In this document: piece by piece, positions 15,894-24,522 of the stretch
Layout of the letters: every line of letters begins with the position of its first letter
How positions within the stretch are numbered: position 1 is the first letter of the stretch
Assembly: GCF_021631985.1 (NCBI RefSeq)
Contig: NZ_CP070225.1
Span: 248,001 to 312,000 of the forward strand
Source of the DNA: Sandaracinus amylolyticus
GTDB taxonomy: Bacteria; Myxococcota_A; Polyangia; Polyangiales; Sandaracinaceae
Reading direction: 5' to 3'
DNA: 64,000 nt
Notes under the pieces: generated by a model
Told to the model about the DNA's origin: nothing
The model's database searches: none
Seen by the model: only the letters and a program-made list of their open reading frames with translations
Position numbers and translations under genes: made by a program

Positions 15894-18800
15894 GTGCACG
15901 TGCGTCTGTATTCCAAATGCAGGTCTCGATACCTGCGCTCAGTGCAATCGGTGCTCGCGGTCGTGGGGATTGCAGTGTTCCCTGCGGCATGCGCGGAGAC
16001 GCCCGACGTCGCAGTGGCCGAGGAGGACGTCTACGGCGACACGACGGTGAACGTCGACTCGGTCGGGACGGGATTCGAGGCCTCGGTGGGCCGGCTCATG
16101 ATGCCGGCCGGGACGTGCTCGGCGACCGCGGTCGCGCGCAACGCGATCGTCACCGCGAAACACTGCTTCTGCGGGAGCGCGCCTCCCGCAGGGACGGTGT
16201 TCTGTCTGCCGCAGGGCGGCAGCGGTGATCGCTGCGGATCGATCGGCGACGCGCCCGAGGGCTTCGTGAGCGCGATCTCGGGGGTCGCGGGCCACTCGCC
16301 CACCTCGAGCTTCGAGACGTGCAACCCGAGCGAGATCTCGTTCGTCGGGCCCGACGTCGTGGTGCTCTTCCTCTCCACGCCGATCCCGCCCAGCGTCCTC
16401 CCGACACTGCCCGAGGTGCACGTCGGCAACGATCCGCTCTCGTTCAGCATCGTCGAGGCCGCGCAGCACGGCGGTTTCCCGGCGTTCTTCCACGTCGGGT
16501 TCGGCGGTACGGCGTGGGTCTCGGGCGTGAACGGCGGAGTGCGACGCAGCGGACGGACTGGCACCGATCTCCATCTCACTTCCGAAGAGGGAACGTGGGA
16601 GTCGTGGTTCCTCAAGTCCGATGCGAACGACGACCCCGCTGCGCTGAGCACGCTCGGCCTCGGTGACTCGGGCGGTCCGCTCTTCATGCAGCCGATCGAC
16701 GCGAACGGGGACCGCGTCGGGACTCCCGTCCTCATCGGCGTGAATTCCGGGCTCTCCGAGCAGCTCTGGGACGACGATCAGTACTACGCGCTCACCGGCA
16801 GTCGCCTCCAGAGCCCGGAGAGCGGTCCGGGCGTGCGCAACTCCGACCTGATCGCGCAGGCGCTCGCGCCCGACGCCGATGGTGACCAGGTGCTCGACTC
16901 GGGCGACAACTGCCCTCCTTCGGCGTGTCCTTCGAACGCCGCTGCGTGCGCGAATCCCAGTCAGATCGACTCCGACGGAGACGGCGCGGGCGACACCTGC
17001 GATCGCTGCGACGCGATGGACGACGCGCTGGGGTTCGGTCAGCCCGGGCCCGACGGTGATGGCGACCAGATCGGGTTCCTCTGCGACAACTGCCCCGAGA
17101 TCGCGAACTGGGGCCAGTCCGACGACGACGGAGACGGAGTCGGCGACGCCTGCGACAGCTGTCCGGAGACCGCCAACCCGTATGCCGTCTGCACGTCGAA
17201 CGCGCAGTGCACGGGCAGCGGGAACACCTGCCGGCGCGCGACCGGCGCGCCGAGCGGCCGCTGCTCGCGGCAGGCCGACGACACCGACTCCGACGGGCTC
17301 GGAGACGCGTGTGACTCGTGTCGTTTCAATCCCGCCGACGGACAGCACGGGATCGCCGCCGACTCGAACTCCGACGCACAGGACGTGCTCGGCGTCACCG
17401 CGCTCGGCGACGTGTGTGACCCGGTCCCGCAGTACGTGATGCGGCCCAATCAGATCGCGTTCGAGCAGCAGAGCGCGCAGTGCATCGTCGGCAGTCAGAT
17501 GGGTCCCTGTCGCGACTACGTGCGGTTCTTCGCGTCGGCGGGAATCGGCAGCACGACCGGGGCGACGACTGCGTCGTTCACGGCGCCGGTCGGATTCCGG
17601 TTCTGCGACTGCTACGACGAGGACGACGATCTGCTCGATCGCGAGACGTGCCTCCTCTCGCAGTGTGCGGTGGCGCTCGACGAGTACGCGAGCGCGGGCA
17701 GCTCGTACCTGCGTGTCTCGACGACCACCGGCGGCATCTCGAATCCGTCGTATCCGAACACGCTCGCCGCGCCCTCGCTCGCGTCGCGCACGTTCACGTC
17801 GGCGCTCTCGCAGAGCGACGTCTACGCGCACCCCGACGATGGTCTGCCGGGGCACGTGGAGGACGAGGAGTGGCGAGTCGGGAACACCGAGACGATCGTC
17901 TGGGCGTTCCGCCGCGACATCCAGGACAGCGTGATCCTCGGTCATCCGGCCTCGGTGCCCGTCGCGGATCGACGCGCCGGCGGGATCTTCTGGAGCATCG
18001 CGCTGCCGACCGCGTCGGATGCGTCGCGACGTGACGGCGCGGCCGATCAGCAGCTCCGATCGACGTACAGCTATCTCCTCGCGCCGGTGATCGGGCCGCC
18101 GCCCCAGCCCGATATCGACTGGACCGATGCGATGGCGGAGCCCTGCTTCGGCGACTGCATGCTCGAGCTGCGGCCCGGCCTGCACCGGGTGAATCCCGCG
18201 GACTTCGTCGTCTTCGGTCAGCGCGAAGAGGTGATGTTCGCGCACGCGCAGCGCGGCGTGGTCGCGGTGTTCGGGGGCTCGCGCACCACGCCCTATCGAG
18301 CCGAGGCGTTGCTGTCGGAGACGATGAGCCACGCGCTGGCCGCGGGATCGCATCAGTGGCTCTCGCCGGTCGAGGCCGATGGGGTGACTCGGGTGCTCCG
18401 CGACACCACCACGGGCGCGTTCCTTCCCACCGAGTGGCGCGACGGATCCGAGGTGCACCTGTTCGAGCCGGGCGCGGAGGGCGGCTTCGTGGACCGCGTG
18501 ATCCGCAACGAGGGCGCGCGGGCACCGAGCGCGCGAGTCGGGTTCGTGTCGCTGCTCTCGCTCACCGAGCGCTCTCTCCTGATGGTCGGTGGCGAGGGAT
18601 CGGGCGGCGCGCCGACCCACGAGATCTGGCGACTCGACCTCGATCGTGGCGTGTGGTCCGAGGAGATCACCGACGGGACCGGGCTCGGGCACGTGCTCGA
18701 TGCGACGTACTCGCCGGGGCTCCAGACCCTCGTCGCGATCGATCGCGACCCGAGCGTCGATCAGCAGGTGATCGCCGCGGGCACGACGGGCACGCGCGCG

Positions 18801-19172
18801 AGCGCATCGGAGATCGATCGTGTGCGCATCGTGGTGGTCGATCTCGGCACCGGCACCAGTCGAGTGGTCGCGACGTTCGCCGATGCCGGGCGCTATGCGC
18901 GCGTCGCGGTGAGCGCGGAGGCGCGGCCGGGCTCGTACGTGCTGCTCGGCGAGCGAGCAGGCGAGGGCACGGTCGAGGCGTTCCGCTTCGAGATCCGCGG
19001 CAGCGATCTGGCGTGGATCGGACAGGGCAGCTTCGTCGGGAGGCTCGTCGACGGCGCCGATCCCAGCGATCAGGGGGTGGTCGCGCCGATTCGCGTGGGT
19101 GAGCGCATGGACGTGCTGACCGTGCGCTCGAGCGATCTCCGGACTGCGACCACCGGACCGAGGGAGCTCTGA
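15894..19172 (+). CDS. Secreted trypsin-like serine protease with calcium-type Asp repeats
   Basis: A 1092-residue exported protein. Residues 1-35 form a signal-peptide-like segment ending near FPAACAET, which may be a lipobox. Residues 45-300 are a chymotrypsin-fold protease with catalytic His90 (TAKHC), Asp154 (PDVVVLF) and Ser259 (GDSGGP). Residues about 325-480 carry repeated DSDGDG/DxCDxC motifs like thrombospondin type 3 repeats, rich in Cys. The C-terminal 500 residues are beta-rich and may form propeller or kelch-like structure, but I cannot name the fold. It probably acts outside the cell or on its surface. The GTG at 15894 is chosen because it precedes the signal peptide; a GTG at 15900 is possible. 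The stop overlaps the next ATG by one base. Confidence 0.75.
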   Translation: MHVRLYSKCRSRYLRSVQSVLAVVGIAVFPAACAETPDVAVAEEDVYGDTTVNVDSVGTGFEASVGRLMMPAGTCSATAVARNAIVTAKHCFCGSAPPAGTVFCLPQGGSGDRCGSIGDAPEGFVSAISGVAGHSPTSSFETCNPSEISFVGPDVVVLFLSTPIPPSVLPTLPEVHVGNDPLSFSIVEAAQHGGFPAFFHVGFGGTAWVSGVNGGVRRSGRTGTDLHLTSEEGTWESWFLKSDANDDPAALSTLGLGDSGGPLFMQPIDANGDRVGTPVLIGVNSGLSEQLWDDDQYYALTGSRLQSPESGPGVRNSDLIAQALAPDADGDQVLDSGDNCPPSACPSNAAACANPSQIDSDGDGAGDTCDRCDAMDDALGFGQPGPDGDGDQIGFLCDNCPEIANWGQSDDDGDGVGDACDSCPETANPYAVCTSNAQCTGSGNTCRRATGAPSGRCSRQADDTDSDGLGDACDSCRFNPADGQHGIAADSNSDAQDVLGVTALGDVCDPVPQYVMRPNQIAFEQQSAQCIVGSQMGPCRDYVRFFASAGIGSTTGATTASFTAPVGFRFCDCYDEDDDLLDRETCLLSQCAVALDEYASAGSSYLRVSTTTGGISNPSYPNTLAAPSLASRTFTSALSQSDVYAHPDDGLPGHVEDEEWRVGNTETIVWAFRRDIQDSVILGHPASVPVADRRAGGIFWSIALPTASDASRRDGAADQQLRSTYSYLLAPVIGPPPQPDIDWTDAMAEPCFGDCMLELRPGLHRVNPADFVVFGQREEVMFAHAQRGVVAVFGGSRTTPYRAEALLSETMSHALAAGSHQWLSPVEADGVTRVLRDTTTGAFLPTEWRDGSEVHLFEPGAEGGFVDRVIRNEGARAPSARVGFVSLLSLTERSLLMVGGEGSGGAPTHEIWRLDLDRGVWSEEITDGTGLGHVLDATYSPGLQTLVAIDRDPSVDQQVIAAGTTGTRASASEIDRVRIVVVDLGTGTSRVVATFADAGRYARVAVSAEARPGSYVLLGERAGEGTVEAFRFEIRGSDLAWIGQGSFVGRLVDGADPSDQGVVAPIRVGERMDVLTVRSSDLRTATTGPREL

Positions 19173-20278
19173 TGCTGCGCGCGTGGCTCTGTGTGATCGG
19201 CGTCGTCGCGCTCGGTGCCGCAGGGTGCCAGTCCGCAGAGCCCGCGCGCGCGGCCGATCGGTGGAGTGTGGTCGAGGGGCTCGAGGCGTGTGACGTGGAG
19301 CGCCTCGAGTCTCCCTCTCCCGCGTTCGACGTGCCGTGGCACGAAGTGAGCGAGGGAGTGCGTGCGCGCGCGGCAGTGCCGCAATCGCTGGCCGGGTATT
19401 CGGCGGATCGGTTGGCGTCGGCGGCCGAGATCGTCGACGGACGGCTCTGGACGCGCACGTCGCTGTCGGGCCCGGGGCCTCGCTACGAGATCGTTCACGT
19501 CGACGGCGCGGCACGTCTGGTCCTGAGGCTCTCGCGCGACTGTCACGTCACGAGTCGCAAAGCAGGTGTCGCGACGGTGATCGAGATGTTCGCGTCGCCG
19601 GGATCGCACTTGGTCGCGATCGTGGATCCCGAGACCGCGCAGCTCGCGGTGCATCACCAGCCGATCGCGGTGCGCCCGCCGATCGCGGGGTGGTTCCGCC
19701 TCGAGCGCGGCTGGGGCTGGGCCGACGCGCTGGGTGTGCACGTCGTCGAAGGCGGAGACGAGACGCTGGTCGCGGGCACTGCCGGCGCGATTCGCCCGCG
19801 TGGTGAGGGAGACCGCGTGTCGTTCGTGCAGCCGGGGCGCGAGCTCGTGGCGTGGGAGGACGGCTCGCTCTCGCACGTCGTCACGACCGAGGGGGAGCTC
19901 GCCGCGTTCGCCCTCGATGGCGCGGGGGACGTGGCGTGGGTCGAGGGCTCGGGACCGATCGCGCGGATGGGCGCGTTCGAGCAGGCGCGACTGCGATGGT
20001 CGGAGGGAGAGCTCGACCTCACCGGCGTGGCGAGCGGGCCCATCGTGTTGGTCTCGCTGCCGCGCCACATCGTGGGCTCGTCGCCGGGCGATGGCGCGGG
20101 GGTGCCGCCGTCGGTGTGGGTCGTCGATCGCGCGGAGCGATCGATTCATCGTGTCGAGCCGGCCGCGGGCCAGCGCGACGACGTCGTCGCGGGCGTCGAC
20201 GATCGTGTGCTGCTGCAGCGCGTCCGGGACGATCGCGCGCGGTACTTCGAGGAGTGGGTGGAGCTGCAGCTCGAGTGA
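19172..20278 (+). CDS. Hypothetical lipoprotein
   Basis: A 368-residue protein with an N-terminal hydrophobic stretch and a lipobox (LGAAGC, Cys about 19). The rest is beta-strand rich with alternating hydrophobic/Gly turns and no motif I recognise. It overlaps the protease stop (TGATG), so the two are probably co-transcribed; it may be a propeller-like partner of the protease's C-terminal region. Its last codons lie inside the first unit of a 99-bp tandem repeat. Function unknown. Confidence 0.65.
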   Translation: MLRAWLCVIGVVALGAAGCQSAEPARAADRWSVVEGLEACDVERLESPSPAFDVPWHEVSEGVRARAAVPQSLAGYSADRLASAAEIVDGRLWTRTSLSGPGPRYEIVHVDGAARLVLRLSRDCHVTSRKAGVATVIEMFASPGSHLVAIVDPETAQLAVHHQPIAVRPPIAGWFRLERGWGWADALGVHVVEGGDETLVAGTAGAIRPRGEGDRVSFVQPGRELVAWEDGSLSHVVTTEGELAAFALDGAGDVAWVEGSGPIARMGAFEQARLRWSEGELDLTGVASGPIVLVSLPRHIVGSSPGDGAGVPPSVWVVDRAERSIHRVEPAAGQRDDVVAGVDDRVLLQRVRDDRARYFEEWVELQLE

Positions 20279-20482
20279 GAGTCCAAGACTCGGCTCGGCC
20301 GCTCAGGGCCCTCCCGTCCACGTGCTCCGCACGCTCCCGTGCGAGCCCTGCGCGAGCGAGCACTCCAGCTCGAGTGAGCTTCCAAGACTCGGCTCGCCCG
20401 CTCAGGGCCCTCCCGTCCACGTGCTCGGCACGCTCCCGTGCGAGCCCTGCGCGAGCGAGCACTCCAGCTCGAGTGAGCTTCC
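20268..20482 (+). repeat. 99-bp tandem duplication containing the dispersed repeat
   Basis: Two full units (20268-20366 and 20367-20465) and a 17-bp third start at 20466. Each unit begins with AGCTCGAGTGAG, which in unit 1 includes the stop codon of the upstream lipoprotein gene, so the duplication copied the gene end. Each carries the dispersed core (20285-20322, 20384-20421) followed by a GCACG-CTCC-CGTGC hairpin. The units differ at only a few bases, suggesting a recent event. Confidence 0.9.
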
Positions 20483-20516
20483 ACCGACCGGACCACGCGT
20501 ATACGCTCGCGACGTG

Positions 20517-21308
20517 ATGGGGGAGCTCGCCGACGTGACCGAGACGTTGTCGCGCGGGCTCCATCCTGCGTACGTGCTCCCGGTGCTCGCGGGCCTCGCG
20601 CTCGCGGTGCTCTTTCCATCGGGGCGCACATTCACCGATCCCGCGGTGCGGCGGCGCTATCAGGGCCTGCAGCTCGCGACGCTGATCGGGGCGCTGATCG
20701 GCGCGAAGGTCGCCGCGATCATCGGAGACCTGCGGTGGCCGATCGAGCCCATCGAGTCGCCGGCTGCGTTGTTCGCGACCGGTCGGTCGATCACCGGCGG
20801 GCTGCTCTTCGGGTTCCTCACCGCGGAGCTGCTCAAGCCGGTGTTCGGTCATCGCGAGCCGCCGAACGATCGTTTCGCCGCCGTGCTGCCGTTCTCGATC
20901 GCGATCGGGCGGCTGGGATGTTGGTTCGCCGGGTGCTGCAACGGATTGCCCACCGAGAGCGCGCTCGGTCTCCCCGACGAGCACGGCGTGCTGCGGTATC
21001 CGACGGCGCTCTTCGATCTCGCGTTCCACCTCGTGCTCGGCGTGATCTTCGTGGTGCTGCTGCGCCGCGGGGTGCTGCGCGGGCGCCTCTTCGCGATCCA
21101 CCTCGTCGCGTACGGCGTCTTCCGTTTCGGCGTCGAGCCGCTGCGCGACTCGCGCGAATATCTCTTCTCGTTCTCCGCCTATCAGCTCTTCGCCCTCGCG
21201 ATGATCGCGTGCGGCGTGTTCGGTTTCCTGCGTCGCCTCCCCGCGCCGCAGACCGCCTCGACCACGGAGCGCTCCGATGACGTCCGAGCAAGCACCGCCG
21301 CCGCGTGA
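20517..21308 (+). CDS. Lgt-like (prolipoprotein diacylglyceryl transferase family) membrane protein
   Basis: A 263-residue protein with about six or seven hydrophobic segments. It carries the Lgt-family pattern: SITGGLLFGFLTAEL, then AIGRLGCWFAGCCNGLPTE with the conserved Arg-Gly-Cys region, and a late YGVFRFGVEPLR. Canonical Lgt moves diacylglycerol from phosphatidylglycerol to a lipoprotein Cys. Because this copy begins a coupled operon with a ferritin-like protein, a Tes-like radical SAM enzyme and a desaturase, it may be a paralogue that transfers a lipid moiety in membrane-lipid modification rather than the housekeeping Lgt. ATG 20517 is preferred; GTG at 20514 is possible. Confidence 0.75.
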   Translation: MGELADVTETLSRGLHPAYVLPVLAGLALAVLFPSGRTFTDPAVRRRYQGLQLATLIGALIGAKVAAIIGDLRWPIEPIESPAALFATGRSITGGLLFGFLTAELLKPVFGHREPPNDRFAAVLPFSIAIGRLGCWFAGCCNGLPTESALGLPDEHGVLRYPTALFDLAFHLVLGVIFVVLLRRGVLRGRLFAIHLVAYGVFRFGVEPLRDSREYLFSFSAYQLFALAMIACGVFGFLRRLPAPQTASTTERSDDVRASTAAA

Positions 21309-21468
21309 TCCGAACCAAGAAGACGCCGAGCTCGCCAAGACCGCGGCGGTCGGCTGCTTCGCGGGGATGGGCGTCGTCGGCGCGACGATCCTCGTGGTGC
21401 TCGGCGTGGTCGTCGCGATCGTGCTCGCGGGCGCGTTCCTCATCTTCCTGACGTGCAGCGGTCACTGA
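21277..21468 (+). CDS. Small single-pass membrane protein
   Basis: A 63-residue protein: a charged N-terminal 25 residues rich in Pro, Glu and Asp, then a single long hydrophobic helix (about 28-57) and a short LTCSGH tail. It starts within the last codons of the Lgt-like gene (32-bp overlap, different frame) and its stop overlaps the ferritin-like ATG by one base (TGATG). The tight coupling on both sides argues that it is real and belongs to this system, perhaps as a membrane anchor or subunit. No known family recognised. Confidence 0.65.
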   Translation: MTSEQAPPPRDPNQEDAELAKTAAVGCFAGMGVVGATILVVLGVVVAIVLAGAFLIFLTCSGH

Positions 21469-22181
21469 TGCTCGAGCACGCGGCGAAGCTGCGCTGGCAC
21501 CTCGACATCGTCGATCAACCGGCGGTGCACGCGTGGGCGCTCGCGCTCTATCGCGCGGGTGAGCGCCATCCCGAGACCGTCACCGACTACTTCCCGCACA
21601 CCGCGGTGCGCGCGCACTGGCCGGAGCTCGCAGACCAGCTGAAGCGGCACGCGGGCGACGAGCGAGGGCACGCTGCGCTCTACACCCGCGCGATCGAGAA
21701 GCTCGGCGAGCCCGTGCACGACGTCGACGATCACGACGTGTTCAACCACGCGATCCGCGCGCACACGCCGGTGTCGTGGGCGATCGGCGAGGACGACGAG
21801 CGCGACGTGATCCGCCTGAAGGTGGCGCACTTCCTCGCGCACGCGCACCACCTCGAGAAGCGCGTGATGCGCTCGCTCGACTACCACGTCGAGGCGTGCG
21901 CGCGGCGGCGGCGCGACCACGTGCTCTCGGTCGTCGAGCGCGTCCATGCCGACGAGGCGCGTCACGTGCGCACGACGATGGAGTCGCTCGTCGCGCTGAC
22001 GACCGAGGCCGAGCGACGGGTGATCGTCGATCTCCACGTGCGCGCCGAAGCGGCGGCGACGAGCGCGTTCTCGGCGCGACAGACGCGCACCTTCCTCGCG
22101 CGTCTGGGGACGCGCGTGCCCCTCGTGCGGCGCGTGGTGTACGCCGCGTCGGCCTTCGTGATGGAGCAGAGCGGTGGCTGA
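21468..22181 (+). CDS. Ferritin-like diiron protein
   Basis: A 237-residue, mainly helical protein with two ExxH motifs: DERGH in the first half and DEARH in the second, the usual metal ligands of ferritin-like four-helix-bundle proteins. A His-rich LAHAHHLEKR stretch lies between them. Such proteins include ferritins, rubrerythrins and diiron oxidases/desaturases. Here it sits between a membrane protein and a radical SAM enzyme, and its last 8 bp overlap the next gene. A diiron oxidase acting on the same lipid substrate is plausible; iron storage is less likely in this context. The ATG at 21468 is chosen over an upstream GTG (21453) because it is coupled to the preceding stop. Confidence 0.65.
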   Translation: MLEHAAKLRWHLDIVDQPAVHAWALALYRAGERHPETVTDYFPHTAVRAHWPELADQLKRHAGDERGHAALYTRAIEKLGEPVHDVDDHDVFNHAIRAHTPVSWAIGEDDERDVIRLKVAHFLAHAHHLEKRVMRSLDYHVEACARRRRDHVLSVVERVHADEARHVRTTMESLVALTTEAERRVIVDLHVRAEAAATSAFSARQTRTFLARLGTRVPLVRRVVYAASAFVMEQSGG

Positions 22182-23709
22182 CGGGAACACGACGAGCCCC
22201 AAGAAGAAGCTGCGGCTCGGGATGGCGCCCCCGCCGGTGTCGCGCATCGAGCGCATCGCGCGGCTCTCGCGCGAGCTCGCGGAGATGGACGCGGATCGTG
22301 CGATCGCGACGCTCGGCGCGCGGGACGTCGATCGTCCGCTGAAGACGACGGTGAGCCTCTGTCCGACGTGCCTCGCGCACGTTCCCGCGATCGTGTTCGA
22401 GCGGGCAGGGCGCGTGATCATGACCAAGCGGTGTCCCGAGCACGGCGCGAGCGAGGCGCTGATCGAGAGCGATGCGCGGTATTACGCGCTCTCGAACAAG
22501 GATCGGGTGGGACGCCGGTTCGCCGAGGACCGCATCTTCCACATCCCGGAATTCCTGGGCGCGGCGACGGGGTGTTGTGCGCCGGGCGAGACCTGCGACA
22601 CCGGAGATGGCACCGATCAGAGCGCCAATCGGACTTGCACCATCCTCGTGGAGGTGACCGATGCGTGCAATCTCGCGTGCAAGGTCTGTTATTCGGAGAG
22701 CGCGGGAGATCGATATCTGCCGTTCGCCGAATTCCAGAAGACGATTCTCGCGCTGATCGCGCAGAAGGGCCGTCTCGACTCGGTGCAAGTGACGGGCGGG
22801 GAGTCGACGCTCCACCCGCAATTCTGGGAGATGATCGCGTTCCTGTATCGGCAGGAGGGCGTCGGGAAGATCTACGTGCCGACGAACGGGCTCCGCCTCG
22901 CGAAGGAGGAAGAGCGCGCGAAATTCGCACCGTTCGCCGACAAGATCATGGTGCTGCTCCAGTTCGACGCGCTCTCGCGCACCGCGAACCAGACGATCCG
23001 CGGGGCCGAGCCCGCGGATCTGCGGCGCAAGATCATCGAGTCGCTCGACGCGCTGGGCGTGCCGATGCAGCTCACGATGACGCTCGCGCGCGGGGTGAAC
23101 GACGCGGAGCTCGGCGACGTGGTCGACGTCGCGCTCGCGCACGACGCGGTGAAGCTGGTCGCGCTGCAGCCGGTGACGTGGTCGGGGCGCTACGAGCTCG
23201 AGATGGATCCGATGGAGCGACTCACGCTCTCCGACGTCGCGCGCGCGGTGCACGAGCGGGCGCGACTGCGGATGCGCCGCGAGGACTTCGTGCCGATCCC
23301 GTGCAGTCACCCGAATTGCGGGTGGATCACGGTGTTCTTGCGGCGCTTCGGGGCGGTCCACAACATCGTGCGCTACGTCGACATGGAGAAGGCGATGGAG
23401 CGCGTCGCCTACAAGACGCTGATGTCGACGTCGGAGATCCGCGAGGTCGTCGGCACCGACGATCGCTCGGTGATCCACAAGGTCGCGGGGTGGATCGGCG
23501 GGCGGCTGGTGAAGTCGACCGACATGTTCTCGATCGCGATCAAGCCGTTCATGGATCGTTACTCGTACGATCAGGATCGGATCGCGAACTGCTGCCATCA
23601 CATCGCGGACACGCAGGGACGCGCGCGCAGCTTCTGCGAGTACAACGCGCTCGATCGTCGATCCGACCCGTGGTCGAATTTCCCGCGCATCGAGGAGCTG
23701 CAGCGATAG
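22174..23709 (+). CDS. Tes-like radical SAM enzyme
   Basis: A 511-residue radical SAM protein. The [4Fe-4S]/SAM site is Cys165-x3-Cys169-x2-Cys172 (CNLACKVC), followed by a GGE motif (VTGGESTLHP). The N-terminus has a metal-binding knuckle: Cys63-x2-Cys66 ... Cys87-Pro-Glu-His. The C-terminal half has PCSHPNCGW and a final Cys cluster (NCCHHI ... SFCEYN), suggesting auxiliary Fe-S clusters. The N-terminal CPEHG knuckle and Cys-rich end resemble the Tes family, whose archaeal members join two lipid tails to make tetraether lipids; bacterial relatives have been linked to membrane-spanning lipids. Its GTG start overlaps the ferritin-like gene by 8 bp. Family is fairly sure; the substrate is inference. 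Confidence 0.75.
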   Translation: MADGNTTSPKKKLRLGMAPPPVSRIERIARLSRELAEMDADRAIATLGARDVDRPLKTTVSLCPTCLAHVPAIVFERAGRVIMTKRCPEHGASEALIESDARYYALSNKDRVGRRFAEDRIFHIPEFLGAATGCCAPGETCDTGDGTDQSANRTCTILVEVTDACNLACKVCYSESAGDRYLPFAEFQKTILALIAQKGRLDSVQVTGGESTLHPQFWEMIAFLYRQEGVGKIYVPTNGLRLAKEEERAKFAPFADKIMVLLQFDALSRTANQTIRGAEPADLRRKIIESLDALGVPMQLTMTLARGVNDAELGDVVDVALAHDAVKLVALQPVTWSGRYELEMDPMERLTLSDVARAVHERARLRMRREDFVPIPCSHPNCGWITVFLRRFGAVHNIVRYVDMEKAMERVAYKTLMSTSEIREVVGTDDRSVIHKVAGWIGGRLVKSTDMFSIAIKPFMDRYSYDQDRIANCCHHIADTQGRARSFCEYNALDRRSDPWSNFPRIEELQR

Positions 23710-24522
23710 GTGCGCTCGCTCGCGATCGTCTATCTCGGGCTCCTGATCATCGCGCCGCTCTGCGCGCTGGCGCAGCGTCTCCGGCCGAGCGCGACGCCCG
23801 CACCGCGTGTGCTGTCGCGGTCTCGGCGCGTCGACTGGCTCTATTGGATCGTCACGCCGCTCGGCACCGGGTTCCTCACGCGCGCCGCGACGCTGACGTT
23901 CGCGGCGATGGTCGTGCTCGCGCTCGGGTGGGGCGATCTCGAGGCGCTGCTCGACGTGTTCCACGCGCGCAGTCCGCTGCCCTTCGCGCGGTGGCCGCTC
24001 TGGGCGCAATTCCCGACTGCGATCGTAATCGCGGACTTCGTGTCGTACTGGAGCCACCGCGCGCGCCATCACGCGCGCTTCTTCCCGCTCCACGCGGTGC
24101 ATCACTCCGCGCGTGAGCTCGACTGGCTCGCTGCGGCGCGCATGCACCCGCTCGACGATCTCGTCGACAACGTCGCGGTGACGCTGCCGATCCTGCTGCT
24201 CGGCTTCGATCCGGTGGTGTTCGTCGCGATCGGCCCCGCGCTGCTGCTGCACACGCTCTACCTGCACAGCGCGGTGCAGCTCTCGCTCGGGCCCCTCCGC
24301 TACGTGATCGCGACGCCCGATTTTCACCGCTGGCACCACGCGATCGAGCCCGAGGCGCAGGGCTCGAACTACGGCGGCGTGCTGGCGATCTGGGACGTGA
24401 TGTTCGGCACGTTCCGGATGCCGCGCGATCGCGCGCCGAGCGCGTTCGGGGTCGAGCCGCCGATCGACGACTCGCTGCGGGCGCAGCTGGTGCGCCCGCT
24501 GGAGCGCGTCATCCGCGCTTGA
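23710..24522 (+). CDS. Sterol desaturase / fatty acid hydroxylase superfamily membrane protein
   Basis: A 270-residue polytopic protein with three histidine boxes: SHRARHH, HAVHHS and HRWHH, the diiron ligands of the fatty acid hydroxylase/sterol desaturase superfamily. Several hydrophobic helices flank them. It begins at a GTG immediately after the radical SAM stop (0 bp gap), so it belongs to that operon. Two roles are possible: modifying the lipid made by this operon, or acting as the sterol C-5 desaturase missing from the sterol cluster 8 kb upstream. Members also hydroxylate carotenoids or ether lipids, so the reaction cannot be fixed from sequence. Its end overlaps the convergent minus-strand gene by 14 bp. 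Confidence 0.8.
   Translation: MRSLAIVYLGLLIIAPLCALAQRLRPSATPAPRVLSRSRRVDWLYWIVTPLGTGFLTRAATLTFAAMVVLALGWGDLEALLDVFHARSPLPFARWPLWAQFPTAIVIADFVSYWSHRARHHARFFPLHAVHHSARELDWLAAARMHPLDDLVDNVAVTLPILLLGFDPVVFVAIGPALLLHTLYLHSAVQLSLGPLRYVIATPDFHRWHHAIEPEAQGSNYGGVLAIWDVMFGTFRMPRDRAPSAFGVEPPIDDSLRAQLVRPLERVIRA

Noticed and set aside
20268-20482. CRISPR array.
   Set aside because: Only two contiguous 99-bp units without unique spacers; it is a simple tandem duplication, and no cas gene is nearby.
20517-21308. Housekeeping lgt.
   Set aside because: It has Lgt-family motifs, but housekeeping lgt is usually not embedded in a radical SAM/ferritin-like/desaturase operon. I left the gene symbol empty.
21468-22181. 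Bacterioferritin (iron storage).
   Set aside because: It has only two ExxH-type sites and an operon of lipid-like genes; a diiron oxidase role fits better, although this stays open.
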